64,000 nucleotides of DNA from Paenibacillus sp. 19GGS1-52. Its GTDB lineage: Bacteria > Bacillota > Bacilli > Paenibacillales > Paenibacillaceae. Where the stretch lies: assembly GCF_022369515.1 (NCBI RefSeq), contig NZ_CP059724.1:4402001-4466000 (forward strand). Reading direction: 5' to 3'. A program made the translations under genes and the position numbers. The notes below the pieces were generated by a model. That model was given only the letters and a program-made list of their open reading frames with translations. It made no database searches and was not told the origin of the DNA. Of the stretch, positions 50,264-59,096 are shown piece by piece (within the stretch, counting starts at the first letter, position 1; every line of letters starts with the position of its first letter).

Positions 50264-51133
50264 TTATAGTTTCTTTACAATCAATCTAATCCCAATGTTC
50301 CAAGGATCTCTAAACGCGGGTACGCCGTCAATATCTTCAACAGCATATCCTGCCTGACGCACACGATCTACTACAGCTATACGTTCTTCTTCATTAGGCA
50401 GGAAAAGAGTGAAATAATCAATGCCCGCAGCATCTACAGGGGCCGCTGGCGCACCCTGACCCGCCCAAATATTAAGACCGATATGGTGATGATAACCTCC
50501 GGCCGAGATGAACATAGCTGCATCCCCATAATGGGCGGTAAGCTCAAACCCTAACAGATCAACGTAGAACGCTTTAGCCTGGCCCAGATCACCAACGTGA
50601 AAATGAACATGCCCCATAACGGTCCCCGCTGGCAGTCCATTCCAAGGCAAGCCTGCCGAAGCAGCCATCAGTCCATCTACATCGACGGGGTCCGTAGCCA
50701 TCTGCACATGGCCTTCTGTATCGTGTTCCCATGAATCCCGGGGACGGTCCCGGTAAATTTCAATGCCGTTATTATCAGGGTCCTGAATATATAGTGCTTC
50801 ACTAACCAAATGATCTCCCTGCCCCACATGAATACCTGTAGAAATCAGGTTGCGCATGACCAACCCAAGACTCGGACGATCCGGAACTAGTATCGCAAAA
50901 TGATATAACCCTGCCACCGAATTACGACGCAGCACCTTAGCATTCTCAATCTCACGCAGAATCAATAACACACTCTGACCGTCAGCGGTCATCTCCACCT
51001 CGCGTCCAGCCTGCCGCAGAACACTTAAACCTACAACGTTCCGATAAAAAGCTAATGAGCGCTCCAAATTACTTACTCTAATCTGCACAAGACCTATCGA
51101 AAAGTCGGGATGTAAAGTTGTAGCTGCTGTCAT
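50264..51133 (-). CDS. VOC-family extradiol dioxygenase-like protein (CatE-type)
   Basis: 289 residues with two vicinal-oxygen-chelate modules. The first starts GLVQIRVSNLERSLAFYRNV. The second has MGHVHFHVGDLGQAKAFYVD, LLGFELTAHYGDAAMFISAG and YHHHIGLNIW. Metal-binding His and Glu (NNGIEIYRDRP) positions match the CatE/YfiE-like catechol 2,3-dioxygenase group. GAGGAGGAAG precedes the ATG. Confidence 0.85.
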   Translation of the reverse strand: MTAATTLHPDFSIGLVQIRVSNLERSLAFYRNVVGLSVLRQAGREVEMTADGQSVLLILREIENAKVLRRNSVAGLYHFAILVPDRPSLGLVMRNLISTGIHVGQGDHLVSEALYIQDPDNNGIEIYRDRPRDSWEHDTEGHVQMATDPVDVDGLMAASAGLPWNGLPAGTVMGHVHFHVGDLGQAKAFYVDLLGFELTAHYGDAAMFISAGGYHHHIGLNIWAGQGAPAAPVDAAGIDYFTLFLPNEEERIAVVDRVRQAGYAVEDIDGVPAFRDPWNIGIRLIVKKL

Positions 51134-51266
51134 ATAACTTCCTCCTCATATACTTATCAAGTTATTATATTGTAACTATACCAGTTACATAGTTGCTATA
51201 CTTATTATAGTTACATTCTATATGTTTGTCAATTACCTCCACTCACAATCTTTTAATTCCGTCATA

Positions 51267-51283
51267 TGTTATGTTTCATTACG
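51267..51283. promoter_or_regulatory. GlnR/TnrA-like box, distal
   Basis: TGTTA - 7 nt - TTACG fits TGTNA-N7-TNACA with a single mismatch at the last base. It lies about 85 nt upstream of the nitrate operon -35. Confidence 0.5.
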
Positions 51284-51338
51284 TAATTTAATGAATAACG
51301 CTACAAAAAGCCTAAATATTATTTATTTTAAATTTTTA

Positions 51339-51355
51339 CGTTATATTTATTGACA
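51339..51355 (+). promoter_or_regulatory. GlnR/TnrA-like box, overlapping the -35
   Basis: CGTTA - TATTTAT - TGACA fits TGTNA-N7-TNACA with one mismatch (first base). It overlaps the TTGACA element of the nitrate operon promoter, so binding here would more likely repress than activate. Confidence 0.55.
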
Positions 51356-51378
51356 CGAACCTAAAAGCTATTTATAGT
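51350..51378 (+). promoter_or_regulatory. Sigma-A promoter of the nitrate assimilation operon
   Basis: TTGACA (51350-51355) and TATAGT (51373-51378) with a 17-nt spacer. Transcription would start near 51385, giving a leader of about 170 nt before the transporter gene. Confidence 0.82.
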
Positions 51379-51445
51379 AGCATTATAAGATTTCAACAAC
51401 CAAATGGCACAATGTTGTGTCAGCTACTTCAGACAATTAAAAAGT

Positions 51446-51528
51446 CAGTCACGATGACGTGACTGCACCGGCAATGAGGCCGATTAACAAATTCGCAAGT
51501 ATGCGGGTTCTGTTAGTCGGTCTCTTTT
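51446..51528 (+). promoter_or_regulatory. Leader RNA with ANTAR-type antitermination layout
   Basis: Hairpin P1: CAGTCACG/CGTGACTG (51446-51465). Hairpin P2: CGGC-AATGAG-GCCG (51469-51482), whose six-base loop has A at position 1 and G at position 4, as required for ANTAR-protein binding. A 14-bp terminator stem (51476-51489 with 51511-51524, then TTTT) reuses the 3' side of P2, so P2 and the terminator exclude each other. The P1 loop does not fit the AxxGxx rule well. No ANTAR protein gene is in this window. Confidence 0.68.
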
Positions 51529-51556
51529 CGTCTACACATTTAAGGGGGAATTTGCG

Positions 51557-52789
51557 ATGGAAGCAAAAAGTTTTCGGAAATCAGGCCATTTTCCAAGTTT
51601 GGTGTCAGCTTTTCTGTATTTTGATGTAAGCTTTATGATTTGGGTAATGTGTGGAGCTTTGTCACTCTATATCACCAAGGATTTCGGTTTGTCGGATACT
51701 CAGAAAGCGACAATGGTCGCCATCCCCATATTGGGTGGTTCCTTCTTCCGAATACCGATGGGAATATTAGCGGACCGTATTGGCTGTAAAAAAGCAGGCC
51801 TTATCGGAATGGCGCTCTCCATTGTCCCTCTGCTCTGGGGCTGGTTAGGCGGCACTAGCTTGCTTCAAGTTCAATCCATCGGATTCTTGCTCGGATTCGC
51901 AGGTGCGAGCTTTGCCGTAGCGCTTTCCTTGGCTAGTCGCTGGTATCCACCACAATATCAAGGGCTGGCTATGGGCATTGCCGGAGCGGGAAACAGTGGT
52001 ACTGCGCTAGCTACCTTTTTCGGACCGCAGATCGCCCAGGCTTACGGATGGCATAATGTTTTTGGCATCGCAATCATTCCTTTGGTCCTTGTCATTATTG
52101 TGTTTGCAGTTTTAGTCAAGGATGCACCAAACGCCCCTGCACCTAAAACCTTGAAGGATTACCTCAGTGTATTAAAATTTGCGGATACCTGGTGGTTCTC
52201 CATTTTCTACGCGATTACATTTGGCGGGTTTGTCGGATTTGCCAGCTACGCTAGTATTTTCTTCTACGATGTGTACGGTGATAATGTTCACGCCGGTGGT
52301 ATAACCAAAATACAGGTCGGTTACCTCGTTACCATTACAGTTATAGCAGGCAGCTTCTTTCGGCCGATAGGTGGTTGGATTGCCGACAAAATTGGTGGTA
52401 TGCGCTTCTTGACGATGTTGTTCGGTATCATTTCAGTATGTGCATTTGCCATTGCTACAATGCCTGATTCCTTCCTATTAATGCTTCTTTATACAAGTGT
52501 TATGATGGCTTGCCTCGGTATGGGAAACGGCTCGGTATTCCAGATAGTTCCGCAACGTTTCTCCAAGGAGATTGGAGTCATTACCGGCTTCGTCGGAGCT
52601 GCAGGTGGTTTAGGCGGATATTTATTGCCCAAGTACATACTGGGTCCACTAAAAGAATCTACTGGCTCTCACGTGACTGGATTTCTGGTTATAGGTTCCA
52701 TCGTTTTAGTAACAACAATGGTATTCTACGCTGTAACCCGCTCTTGGAAAAAGTCTTGGGCTACCAAGGAATCTGGAGTTAACTTCTAA
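51557..52789 (+). CDS. NarK/NasA-type nitrate/nitrite MFS transporter
   Basis: 410 residues, twelve membrane helices. The nitrate signature appears as GFAGASFAVALSLASRWYPP QYQGLAMGIAGAGNSGTALA, and the second one as GMGNGSVFQIVPQRF; MPMGILADRIGCKKA-like motif A (RIPMGILADRIGCKK) is in the first half. It imports nitrate (or exports nitrite) and is first in the operon with nitrate reductase. AAGGGGG precedes ATG 51557. Confidence 0.92.
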   Translation: MEAKSFRKSGHFPSLVSAFLYFDVSFMIWVMCGALSLYITKDFGLSDTQKATMVAIPILGGSFFRIPMGILADRIGCKKAGLIGMALSIVPLLWGWLGGTSLLQVQSIGFLLGFAGASFAVALSLASRWYPPQYQGLAMGIAGAGNSGTALATFFGPQIAQAYGWHNVFGIAIIPLVLVIIVFAVLVKDAPNAPAPKTLKDYLSVLKFADTWWFSIFYAITFGGFVGFASYASIFFYDVYGDNVHAGGITKIQVGYLVTITVIAGSFFRPIGGWIADKIGGMRFLTMLFGIISVCAFAIATMPDSFLLMLLYTSVMMACLGMGNGSVFQIVPQRFSKEIGVITGFVGAAGGLGGYLLPKYILGPLKESTGSHVTGFLVIGSIVLVTTMVFYAVTRSWKKSWATKESGVNF

Positions 52790-52852
52790 GACTGTATAAA
52801 TGAAACAAAATCCGTGCTAAGAGCACTTCCCTGGGGGTGAACCAACATCAAC

Positions 52853-55800
52853 ATGACCACTACAAAAGTGAAAAGCGTCTGCCCCTATTGCGGTGTTGGC
52901 TGTGGAATTGTGCTCGAAGTATCTGATAACCGTGTGGTCAAAGTCACAGGCGATAAAGAGCACCCTGCCAATTTCGGTAGATTGTGTACCAAAGGAAAAA
53001 CTTGCGCCGAAGCCCTCACAGAATCTGGGCGAATGGAATCTGCGTATACACGTCTGTCACGAAAGAACGAACTGCTCAGTACCGGAATGGATGCTGCCAT
53101 CACTGAAACTGCAAATCGCCTGCGTAATATCCTTGATCAACATGGCCCAGATGCCCTGTCCTTTTATGTGTCCGGCCAAATGTCCCTAGAGGCACAGTAC
53201 TTGATCAACAAGCTAGCCAAGGGTTTCGTCGGTACGAACAACATTGAGTCCAATTCGCGCTTATGCATGGCGAGTGCCGGCAGCGGCTACAAGCTTTCAC
53301 TTGGGTCGGATGGTCCACCAGGTTCTTATCAGGATATGGATCAAACGAACTTGTTCTTCGTCATTGGAGCCAACATGGCCGACTGTCATCCCATTCTGTT
53401 CCTGCGGGTCATGGATCGGGTCAAAGCAGGAGCCAAGCTGATCGTCGTAGACCCGCGCCGCAATACCACTGCGGATAAAGCAACTCTATATATGCAAATC
53501 AAACCTGGAACTGATCTCGCCCTGCTTAATGGTATTTTGCACTTGCTTGTCAACAATGGGCATACCGATCCGGACTTCATCGCTGAGTTTACCTCCGGTT
53601 GGGAGGATATGCTCGACTTTTTAGAAGACTATACGCCGGACCGTGTTGCCGAAATAACAGGGATTCCCGAAGCGGATATCCGCCAAGCCGCCTTATGGAT
53701 CGGCGAGTCACCCGAGTGGATGACCTGCTGGACCATGGGGCTCAATCAAAGTACACATGGAACGTGGCATACGAATGCCATCTGCAACCTGCATTTGGCA
53801 ACTGGGACGCTATGTCGTCCAGGCAGCGGCCCCTTCTCGCTCACCGGTCAACCGAATGCGATGGGCGGCCGGGAGATGGGGTACATGGGACCGGGCTTAC
53901 CAGGGCAACGTTCGGTGTTAGTCGAAGCTGATCGTAGGTTTATCGAGAATTTGTGGAACATCCCTCAAGGCACGTTGAGGACCGAAGTAGGCACTGGCAC
54001 CGTATCGATGTTTCAGAGTATGCAGGCTGGAGACATCAAAGCCTGTTGGATTATCTGTACGAATCCCGTGGCCACCGTTCCCAATCGGAAGACGGTCATC
54101 GCCGGCTTGCAACAGGCGGAACTGGTGATTACACAGGATGCATTTTTGGATACCGAGACTAACCGATATGCAGATATTATGCTGCCTGGCGCATTATGGT
54201 CGGAAGGCGAAGGCGTAATGATCAATTCCGAACGCAACTTAACCTTGCTGCAAAAGGCCGTTGATCCACCCGGAGCAGCATTGCCCGATTGGCAGATCAT
54301 CGCTCGGGTAGCTTGTGAAATGGGCTACGCTGCCGCTTTTTCCTACACCTCTACGGCTGATGTCTATCAGGAAATCCAACAAGCCTGGAATCCCAAAACC
54401 GGGTATGACATCCGCGGGGCTACTTATGAACGGTTACACGAAACATCTATGCAATGGCCCTGCGCCCCGGACAGCCCAAGTGATCGAAATCCGATCCGCT
54501 ATTTGAACAATGGGGTCAGTCAGACGCTCATAGCATATGCAGACGGCAGTAACCCACGCCTCGTATTTCCGACGGAAAGTGGAAAAGGGATTTTTCTGGC
54601 GCGTCCCTATTTACCACCCGCAGAGATGCCGGACAGCGAATATTCTTTTGTACTCAATACTGGGCGCCTGCAGCATCAATGGCACACCATGACCAAGACG
54701 GGTAAGATTCCTACCTTAAATAAGCTAAATCCGGGACCCTTTATCGAGATTCACGCCGAAGATGCCGCAACGCTTGGCATAACCGAGCGAGATCTTGTAG
54801 AAGTCCGCTCACGACGAGGTTTCGCTAGGCTGCCAGCGGTTATAACCGATAGGGTTCGTCCGGGCAACAGCTTTGCTCCCTTCCACTGGAATGATGTATT
54901 TGGCGACAATCTGGCCATAAACGACGTCACTAACGATGCGATCGATCCCCTATCCTTTCAGCCTGAATTTAAATTTTGTGCCGTTTCTCTTGTGCGAGCC
55001 CCCATGCCATCCGTCGAAGCTGAAGTGAAGGAGGAATCATATATGGCGCAAGTGGATTTGCTAAGCAGCATGCTAGGCATTGAACCTACTTCAACCCTGA
55101 CGCTGAACGATCATGAGAAAATATACATTTCCGGATTCTTAGCCAGTTTGCGTACGAAGGATTCGATATTGACTCCGGGTATTCCCGTACTTCCTCCCAC
55201 TGCACCTTTTGAACCGGCCACACGGTATTGGATGGATGGTTTGCTTGCGGGTATGTTCTCCCGCACCTATCTTCCTGATGCAGATCTCATTCCGGCACCT
55301 ACACTACCAGCCTCACCAGAGTCCAGCACATTCTCGCCTGCAGTAGAGAGTGAGAGCAAGCTGCCTGTCACTATTCTTTGGGCCTCACAAACCGGAACGG
55401 TGGAAAATGCTGCAATCAGCTACGCCAAGAAGCTGCAGGATTCCGGTCATAACATACGGCTTGTAAATATGAATGCTTATTCCATAGCAGATCTCCCTAA
55501 GGAACATCTTGTCTTGTTCATGGCCAGCACCTTCGGTGCTGGTGATCCGCCAGACAACGGTGAATACTTCTGGCAGGCCCTAAACGCAAATAACGCGCCT
55601 CAATTATCCGGTCTTCGCTACACCGTTCTTGCGTTCGGCGATTCTAGTTATGATCAGTTCTGCGGATTCGGACGCAATCTTGATGTCCGATTGGAGCAGC
55701 TTGGCGCGCAGCGGCTCCTGAATCGCACCGATTGTGATACGGATTATGAAGAGCAAAGTGAATCGTGGCTCAGTGCGGTCGAGCTGTCATTACTCGAATC

Positions 55801-57022
55801 AGCTACTAATCCCGCTTCAACTGGGAATCACACTCTTAGCGATATCATATCGGAACCCGCTGCGGAATCTACTGCTACTGTCGAGCTTATGATGGAAAAT
55901 AAATATGACCGCAATCATCCCCTTCAGACGTTTATCCTAGCCAATCGACGGCTGAACAAAGAGACCTCCGAGAAAGAAATACGCCAATATGTGTTCAACC
56001 TCAAAAACACCGGTCTGCAATTTGAAGCCGGTGATGCACTGGGCATATGGCCGACCAACTGTCCAGAGCTCGTCGATGATATTTTAACTGCCATCAAGCT
56101 TGATCCTTCCGTTCCAGTGAGAGTTAAAGACCATGGAGAGATGCCCCTCACCGAAGCGATGCTTCGGCACTTCGAGATTACTCATATCACACTCGGTATG
56201 CTTCAATTTGTTCAGGAACACTCGCACAGCAGCATATTGGGTGAGCTTCTTAAGAGTGAAAATAAAGCACAACTGAAGAAATGGCTAGGGGGGCATCAGC
56301 TGGTTGATCTACTACAGGAGTTTCCGGTAACTACCACTGCAGCGGAATTCATTCAATATCTCAAAGCTATGCAGCCGCGCTTGTACTCCATTTCATCAAG
56401 CCCGAAGGCTAAACCAGATGAGGTACATATAACCGTGTCAACCGTACGTTATGAAGTAAATGGAAAATCGCGCAAGGGTGTATGCTCCACGTTCCTCGCG
56501 GACCACGCCGAACAGCATACTGAAATTCCGATTTTCATTCAAAAGGCGGCCCATTTCCGCCCACCCTCCAATCCGGATGTACCGATGATCATGGTCGGAC
56601 CGGGTACAGGAGTCGGCCCATTTCGCGGCTTCCTACAGGAGCGTCAAACCATCGGGGCCAAGGGCAAGAACTGGTTAATCTTTGGAGAACAGCGGGCGGA
56701 TAGTGATTTCCTCTTCAAGGATGAGCTTGAGACGATGCAGCAAGAAGGCTTCTTACATCGTCTGGATACCGCCTTTTCACGTGACCAAACTCAAAAAATT
56801 TATGTTCAGCACCGCATGATTGAGCATGGAGCGGAGTTATGGGCATGGCTAGCAGACGGTGCACACTTTTATGTATGCGGAGATGCCAATAAGATGGCCA
56901 AAGAGGTCGATGCTACGCTTAAAAAAATCATTCTGCAGCATAGTGGGCTGAATACGGATGAGGTTGACGATTACGTGAAAGAGATGTCATTAAGCAAACG
57001 GTATTCGCGGGATGTATATTAG
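52853..57022 (+). CDS. Fused assimilatory nitrate reductase / sulfite-reductase-type flavoprotein
   Basis: 1389 residues. Part 1 (1-715): molybdopterin oxidoreductase with a [4Fe-4S] site CPYCGVGC...LCTKGKTC, Mo-cofactor domain (TGQPNAMGGREMGYMGPGLP) and dinucleotide-binding domain (LNTGRLQHQWHTMTKTGKIP). A linker of about 120 residues follows. Part 2: flavodoxin (WASQTGTVENAA near 840), FAD domain with RLYSISSSP, and an NADPH domain with GPGTGVGPFRGFLQER, ending RYSRDVY as in CysJ. One chain can thus carry electrons from NADPH through FAD and FMN to Mo, reducing nitrate to nitrite. Separate NasB/NasC subunits are replaced. A GGGGGTGA site lies 12 nt before the ATG. Confidence 0.93.
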   Translation: MTTTKVKSVCPYCGVGCGIVLEVSDNRVVKVTGDKEHPANFGRLCTKGKTCAEALTESGRMESAYTRLSRKNELLSTGMDAAITETANRLRNILDQHGPDALSFYVSGQMSLEAQYLINKLAKGFVGTNNIESNSRLCMASAGSGYKLSLGSDGPPGSYQDMDQTNLFFVIGANMADCHPILFLRVMDRVKAGAKLIVVDPRRNTTADKATLYMQIKPGTDLALLNGILHLLVNNGHTDPDFIAEFTSGWEDMLDFLEDYTPDRVAEITGIPEADIRQAALWIGESPEWMTCWTMGLNQSTHGTWHTNAICNLHLATGTLCRPGSGPFSLTGQPNAMGGREMGYMGPGLPGQRSVLVEADRRFIENLWNIPQGTLRTEVGTGTVSMFQSMQAGDIKACWIICTNPVATVPNRKTVIAGLQQAELVITQDAFLDTETNRYADIMLPGALWSEGEGVMINSERNLTLLQKAVDPPGAALPDWQIIARVACEMGYAAAFSYTSTADVYQEIQQAWNPKTGYDIRGATYERLHETSMQWPCAPDSPSDRNPIRYLNNGVSQTLIAYADGSNPRLVFPTESGKGIFLARPYLPPAEMPDSEYSFVLNTGRLQHQWHTMTKTGKIPTLNKLNPGPFIEIHAEDAATLGITERDLVEVRSRRGFARLPAVITDRVRPGNSFAPFHWNDVFGDNLAINDVTNDAIDPLSFQPEFKFCAVSLVRAPMPSVEAEVKEESYMAQVDLLSSMLGIEPTSTLTLNDHEKIYISGFLASLRTKDSILTPGIPVLPPTAPFEPATRYWMDGLLAGMFSRTYLPDADLIPAPTLPASPESSTFSPAVESESKLPVTILWASQTGTVENAAISYAKKLQDSGHNIRLVNMNAYSIADLPKEHLVLFMASTFGAGDPPDNGEYFWQALNANNAPQLSGLRYTVLAFGDSSYDQFCGFGRNLDVRLEQLGAQRLLNRTDCDTDYEEQSESWLSAVELSLLESATNPASTGNHTLSDIISEPAAESTATVELMMENKYDRNHPLQTFILANRRLNKETSEKEIRQYVFNLKNTGLQFEAGDALGIWPTNCPELVDDILTAIKLDPSVPVRVKDHGEMPLTEAMLRHFEITHITLGMLQFVQEHSHSSILGELLKSENKAQLKKWLGGHQLVDLLQEFPVTTTAAEFIQYLKAMQPRLYSISSSPKAKPDEVHITVSTVRYEVNGKSRKGVCSTFLADHAEQHTEIPIFIQKAAHFRPPSNPDVPMIMVGPGTGVGPFRGFLQERQTIGAKGKNWLIFGEQRADSDFLFKDELETMQQEGFLHRLDTAFSRDQTQKIYVQHRMIEHGAELWAWLADGAHFYVCGDANKMAKEVDATLKKIILQHSGLNTDEVDDYVKEMSLSKRYSRDVY

Positions 57023-57088
57023 CTCCCCCTTGTGAAGGTTAACCCAATTCCTCATACTTTAATTACTCATTAAACATTTTTTTAACAT

Positions 57089-57247
57089 TTGGCTATTATA
57101 CTTGTTGTGGAGGATGATATAAAGCTCAATCAAATTGTTTGCACCTATCTAAGCAATAACGGATACGACGCAAAAGGATGTTTGAACCCACGCGAGGCCT
57201 ATGTACAGCCATTTCCAATACCGTTAAACAAGTGGACGGTGCAGTAG
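57089..57247 (+). pseudogene. N-terminal fragment of a response regulator
   Basis: The frame reads AIILVVEDDIKLNQIVCTYL followed by SNNGYDAKGCLNPREAY: the first strand and helix of an OmpR-type receiver domain with the acidic pair EDD. After EAY at about 57200 the sequence becomes MFS-transporter coding in another frame, and this frame stops at 57247. The phosphoacceptor Asp and the output domain are gone. Confidence 0.65.
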
Positions 57248-57516
57248 GTACTTCTCTGCTTGTTACCGTCATGGCCAGCAGTACCAAGACTCATATGCAG
57301 GATATGATGGCCGCAGGCGGAACACAGAAACATATGATTATGGAAGCTTCGATTCAGGGCATCAATGATGCCTACCTCGTAATCGTAGGGATCAGTATAG
57401 TTGGATTGCTGCTCTCCTTGTTCATCAAACAAGTTGGGCAGAAACCCGAGAATCAATTTTCTTTGCGTAATTTCCCGAGCAATATTAGCAAGTATGCTAT
57501 GCTAAATTTAGGGTAA
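57178..57516 (+). pseudogene. C-terminal fragment of a DHA2-type MFS drug transporter
   Basis: From about 57200 the frame reads TAISNTVKQVDGAVGTSLLV, TVMASSTKTHMQ, then GINDAYLVIVGISIVGLLLS and LFIKQ. This is the last part of EmrB/QacA-type 14-helix transporters (N..RQ..GA.GtA.lvtvm ... G....f........l). An ATG at 57178 is in frame by chance, inside the response-regulator fragment. At least 350 N-terminal codons are missing. Confidence 0.7.
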
Positions 57517-57861
57517 TTCGATATATTCTGAAACGCTGGATTCAAGGAGTCCCACTAAATCTTCATCCATATATTGATAATCATCCGGTATGTTTAGGCA
57601 AATCATCCTCTTATTCAATAAACTGCTTCTGAATTTATCCTGGATTCTTCTGGCATGCTTCTTCTCCATCACAAAAATAATGTCCGCCCAACCTACATGT
57701 CCTTCGGTTATCTTAATTCTCGCATGATCCTCTGTTCCAGCTGATCTGACCTCATAGCCGTTAACACCTTGAAAAATCTTCTCCGCCGTCAAACTCCGCC
57801 ATCTATTCTGGCTGCACACAAACAGGATTTTGATCTTGTTCACCACCCTAACAAAATACAC
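57508..57861 (-). CDS. Low-molecular-weight protein tyrosine phosphatase-like protein
   Basis: 117 residues. The phosphate-binding loop is LFVCSQNRWRSLTAE (C-x5-R-S) near residue 15. The frame contains RSAGTEDHARIKIT and ADIIFVMEKKHARRI, both conserved in this family. It is shorter than classical enzymes (about 150) and lacks the usual C-terminal DP motif; VGLLESSVSEYIE ends it. The start is GTG 57861 or one of two GTGs at 57843-57848. Confidence 0.72.
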   Translation of the reverse strand: MYFVRVVNKIKILFVCSQNRWRSLTAEKIFQGVNGYEVRSAGTEDHARIKITEGHVGWADIIFVMEKKHARRIQDKFRSSLLNKRMICLNIPDDYQYMDEDLVGLLESSVSEYIELP

Positions 57862-57946
57862 TCAAGTAAAAGTAAACGCTCAACGATCGGCGGCCTGGAT
57901 GAAGTTTGGCAAGCGCTGATCAATTTTATAGGCAAGTTTCCAATTT

Positions 57947-58120
57947 TTAATACTGGCCATTGATATATTTCCTTTTGTTTATAGACGCATCTTTGATCCA
58001 ATTCATTAATTCATCTCTACTGATGAAATACTCATTGTCGATTTTTATATAAGGGAACATAGTACCTTGAAAAGATCCAGCCACACTTAATACTTCATAC
58101 TCAGCTTTTATAATATTCAT
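57947..58120 (-). CDS. Small hypothetical protein
   Basis: 57 residues (MNIIKAEYEVLSVAGSFQGT, YIKIDNEYFISRDELMNWIK), not recognised. The central YFISRDELMNWI looks like a short helix-turn unit. ATG 58120 is preferred since AAGGAAG lies 8 nt upstream within the preceding gene; ATG 58138 is also possible. It overlaps the upstream small lipoprotein gene. Confidence 0.5.
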   Translation of the reverse strand: MNIIKAEYEVLSVAGSFQGTMFPYIKIDNEYFISRDELMNWIKDASINKRKYINGQY

Positions 58121-58232
58121 TACTTGATCTTCCTTCATATTCCATATTATTATTAATTAGTGAGCATCCAATAATAAATGAAATACCTAGAATAAGACTT
58201 GCAATAAGAATAGAAATTTGAGTTGATTTCAT
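58101..58232 (-). CDS. Small lipoprotein-like peptide (43 aa)
   Basis: From ATG 58232 (GGAGGAG upstream): MKSTQISILIASLILGISFI followed by IGCSLINNNMEYEGRSSNEY and YKS. IIGC at residues 20-23 is a lipobox-like site after a signal helix. Its last 20 nt overlap the start of the 57-residue gene in another frame, so coupling is likely. No family is recognised. Confidence 0.5.
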   Translation of the reverse strand: MKSTQISILIASLILGISFIIGCSLINNNMEYEGRSSNEYYKS

Positions 58233-58252
58233 AAGCTCCTCCACTTTATCTT

Positions 58253-59053
58253 TTATTCCTTATAGGCACGTATAACATCCACAGATAGCACTTCTTTTAG
58301 TAGTCCATTAGTTGAGAAATCATACAAAGTCTGACGCAAATCAGTTTCAAACCGATCCACATTATTGCCAAACAGACGCCTGGAGGCGAAAGAAGTGGAG
58401 TATAGGTTACCGATTATTGAATCGATAGTCCAGATGTGAGTGTAGCAGGGCAATTGGTGACTTTCCACTCTTTTGAATGGGGATCTTGAAAGGATGTCCT
58501 CATATTTTTCTGCTGGAGGAGTGTATGTACTGTTTCCTGCTTTTCTTTCCTCCCCTAACCAACGCCTTACAACCTCGTTTACTTTTTGTTGCCAAATCTG
58601 CGGCTCCTCTTTTTTTAGACTATTGTCTATTATTGCAATCCCGCCATTACTGGCAACGTTATTGTACAATAGCTCAAGCACTCTACCTCTATCCATCCAA
58701 TGAAAGGCTTTCGCTATAGTAACAAGCCGAAATTCTCCAAACTCTGCAGTTATATCCTCCGCCTTGCCATTTAACCATTGGATGTTATCCACCCGAGATT
58801 CAGTGGCTAAGCGCTTTGCTTCATCCAGCATCTCAGGTTCAGTATCCATGCCCATAATTTGTTGAAACCAATCTGTGAATCTCAAGGCTAACTGACCACT
58901 CCCACAGCCTAAATCGAGCATCCGCCCTGTACCATCCAGTGCAAATTGATCCACTAAGTACCGAACAAGTGATGAAGGATATAAGGGTCGATATCGTGAA
59001 TAATAGGCGGCTGTTCCTTTAAATAATTCCAGACCATAATCTTTGGCTGCCAT
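58253..59053 (-). CDS. Class I SAM-dependent methyltransferase
   Basis: 266 residues. Motif I MLDLGCGSGQLALRFTDWFQ, the acidic GMDTEPEMLDEAKR, and AKAFHWMDRGRVLEL (the post-motif of the Ubie/Tam-like Methyltransf_11 group). The start resembles YafE-like enzymes (FKGTAAYYSRYRPLYPSSLV). The substrate is unknown. AGGTGAGGAG precedes the ATG. Confidence 0.88.
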   Translation of the reverse strand: MAAKDYGLELFKGTAAYYSRYRPLYPSSLVRYLVDQFALDGTGRMLDLGCGSGQLALRFTDWFQQIMGMDTEPEMLDEAKRLATESRVDNIQWLNGKAEDITAEFGEFRLVTIAKAFHWMDRGRVLELLYNNVASNGGIAIIDNSLKKEEPQIWQQKVNEVVRRWLGEERKAGNSTYTPPAEKYEDILSRSPFKRVESHQLPCYTHIWTIDSIIGNLYSTSFASRRLFGNNVDRFETDLRQTLYDFSTNGLLKEVLSVDVIRAYKE

Positions 59054-59096
59054 CTCCTCACCTTACCTTTGCAAAATATCGAGTCAAACTTAACAA

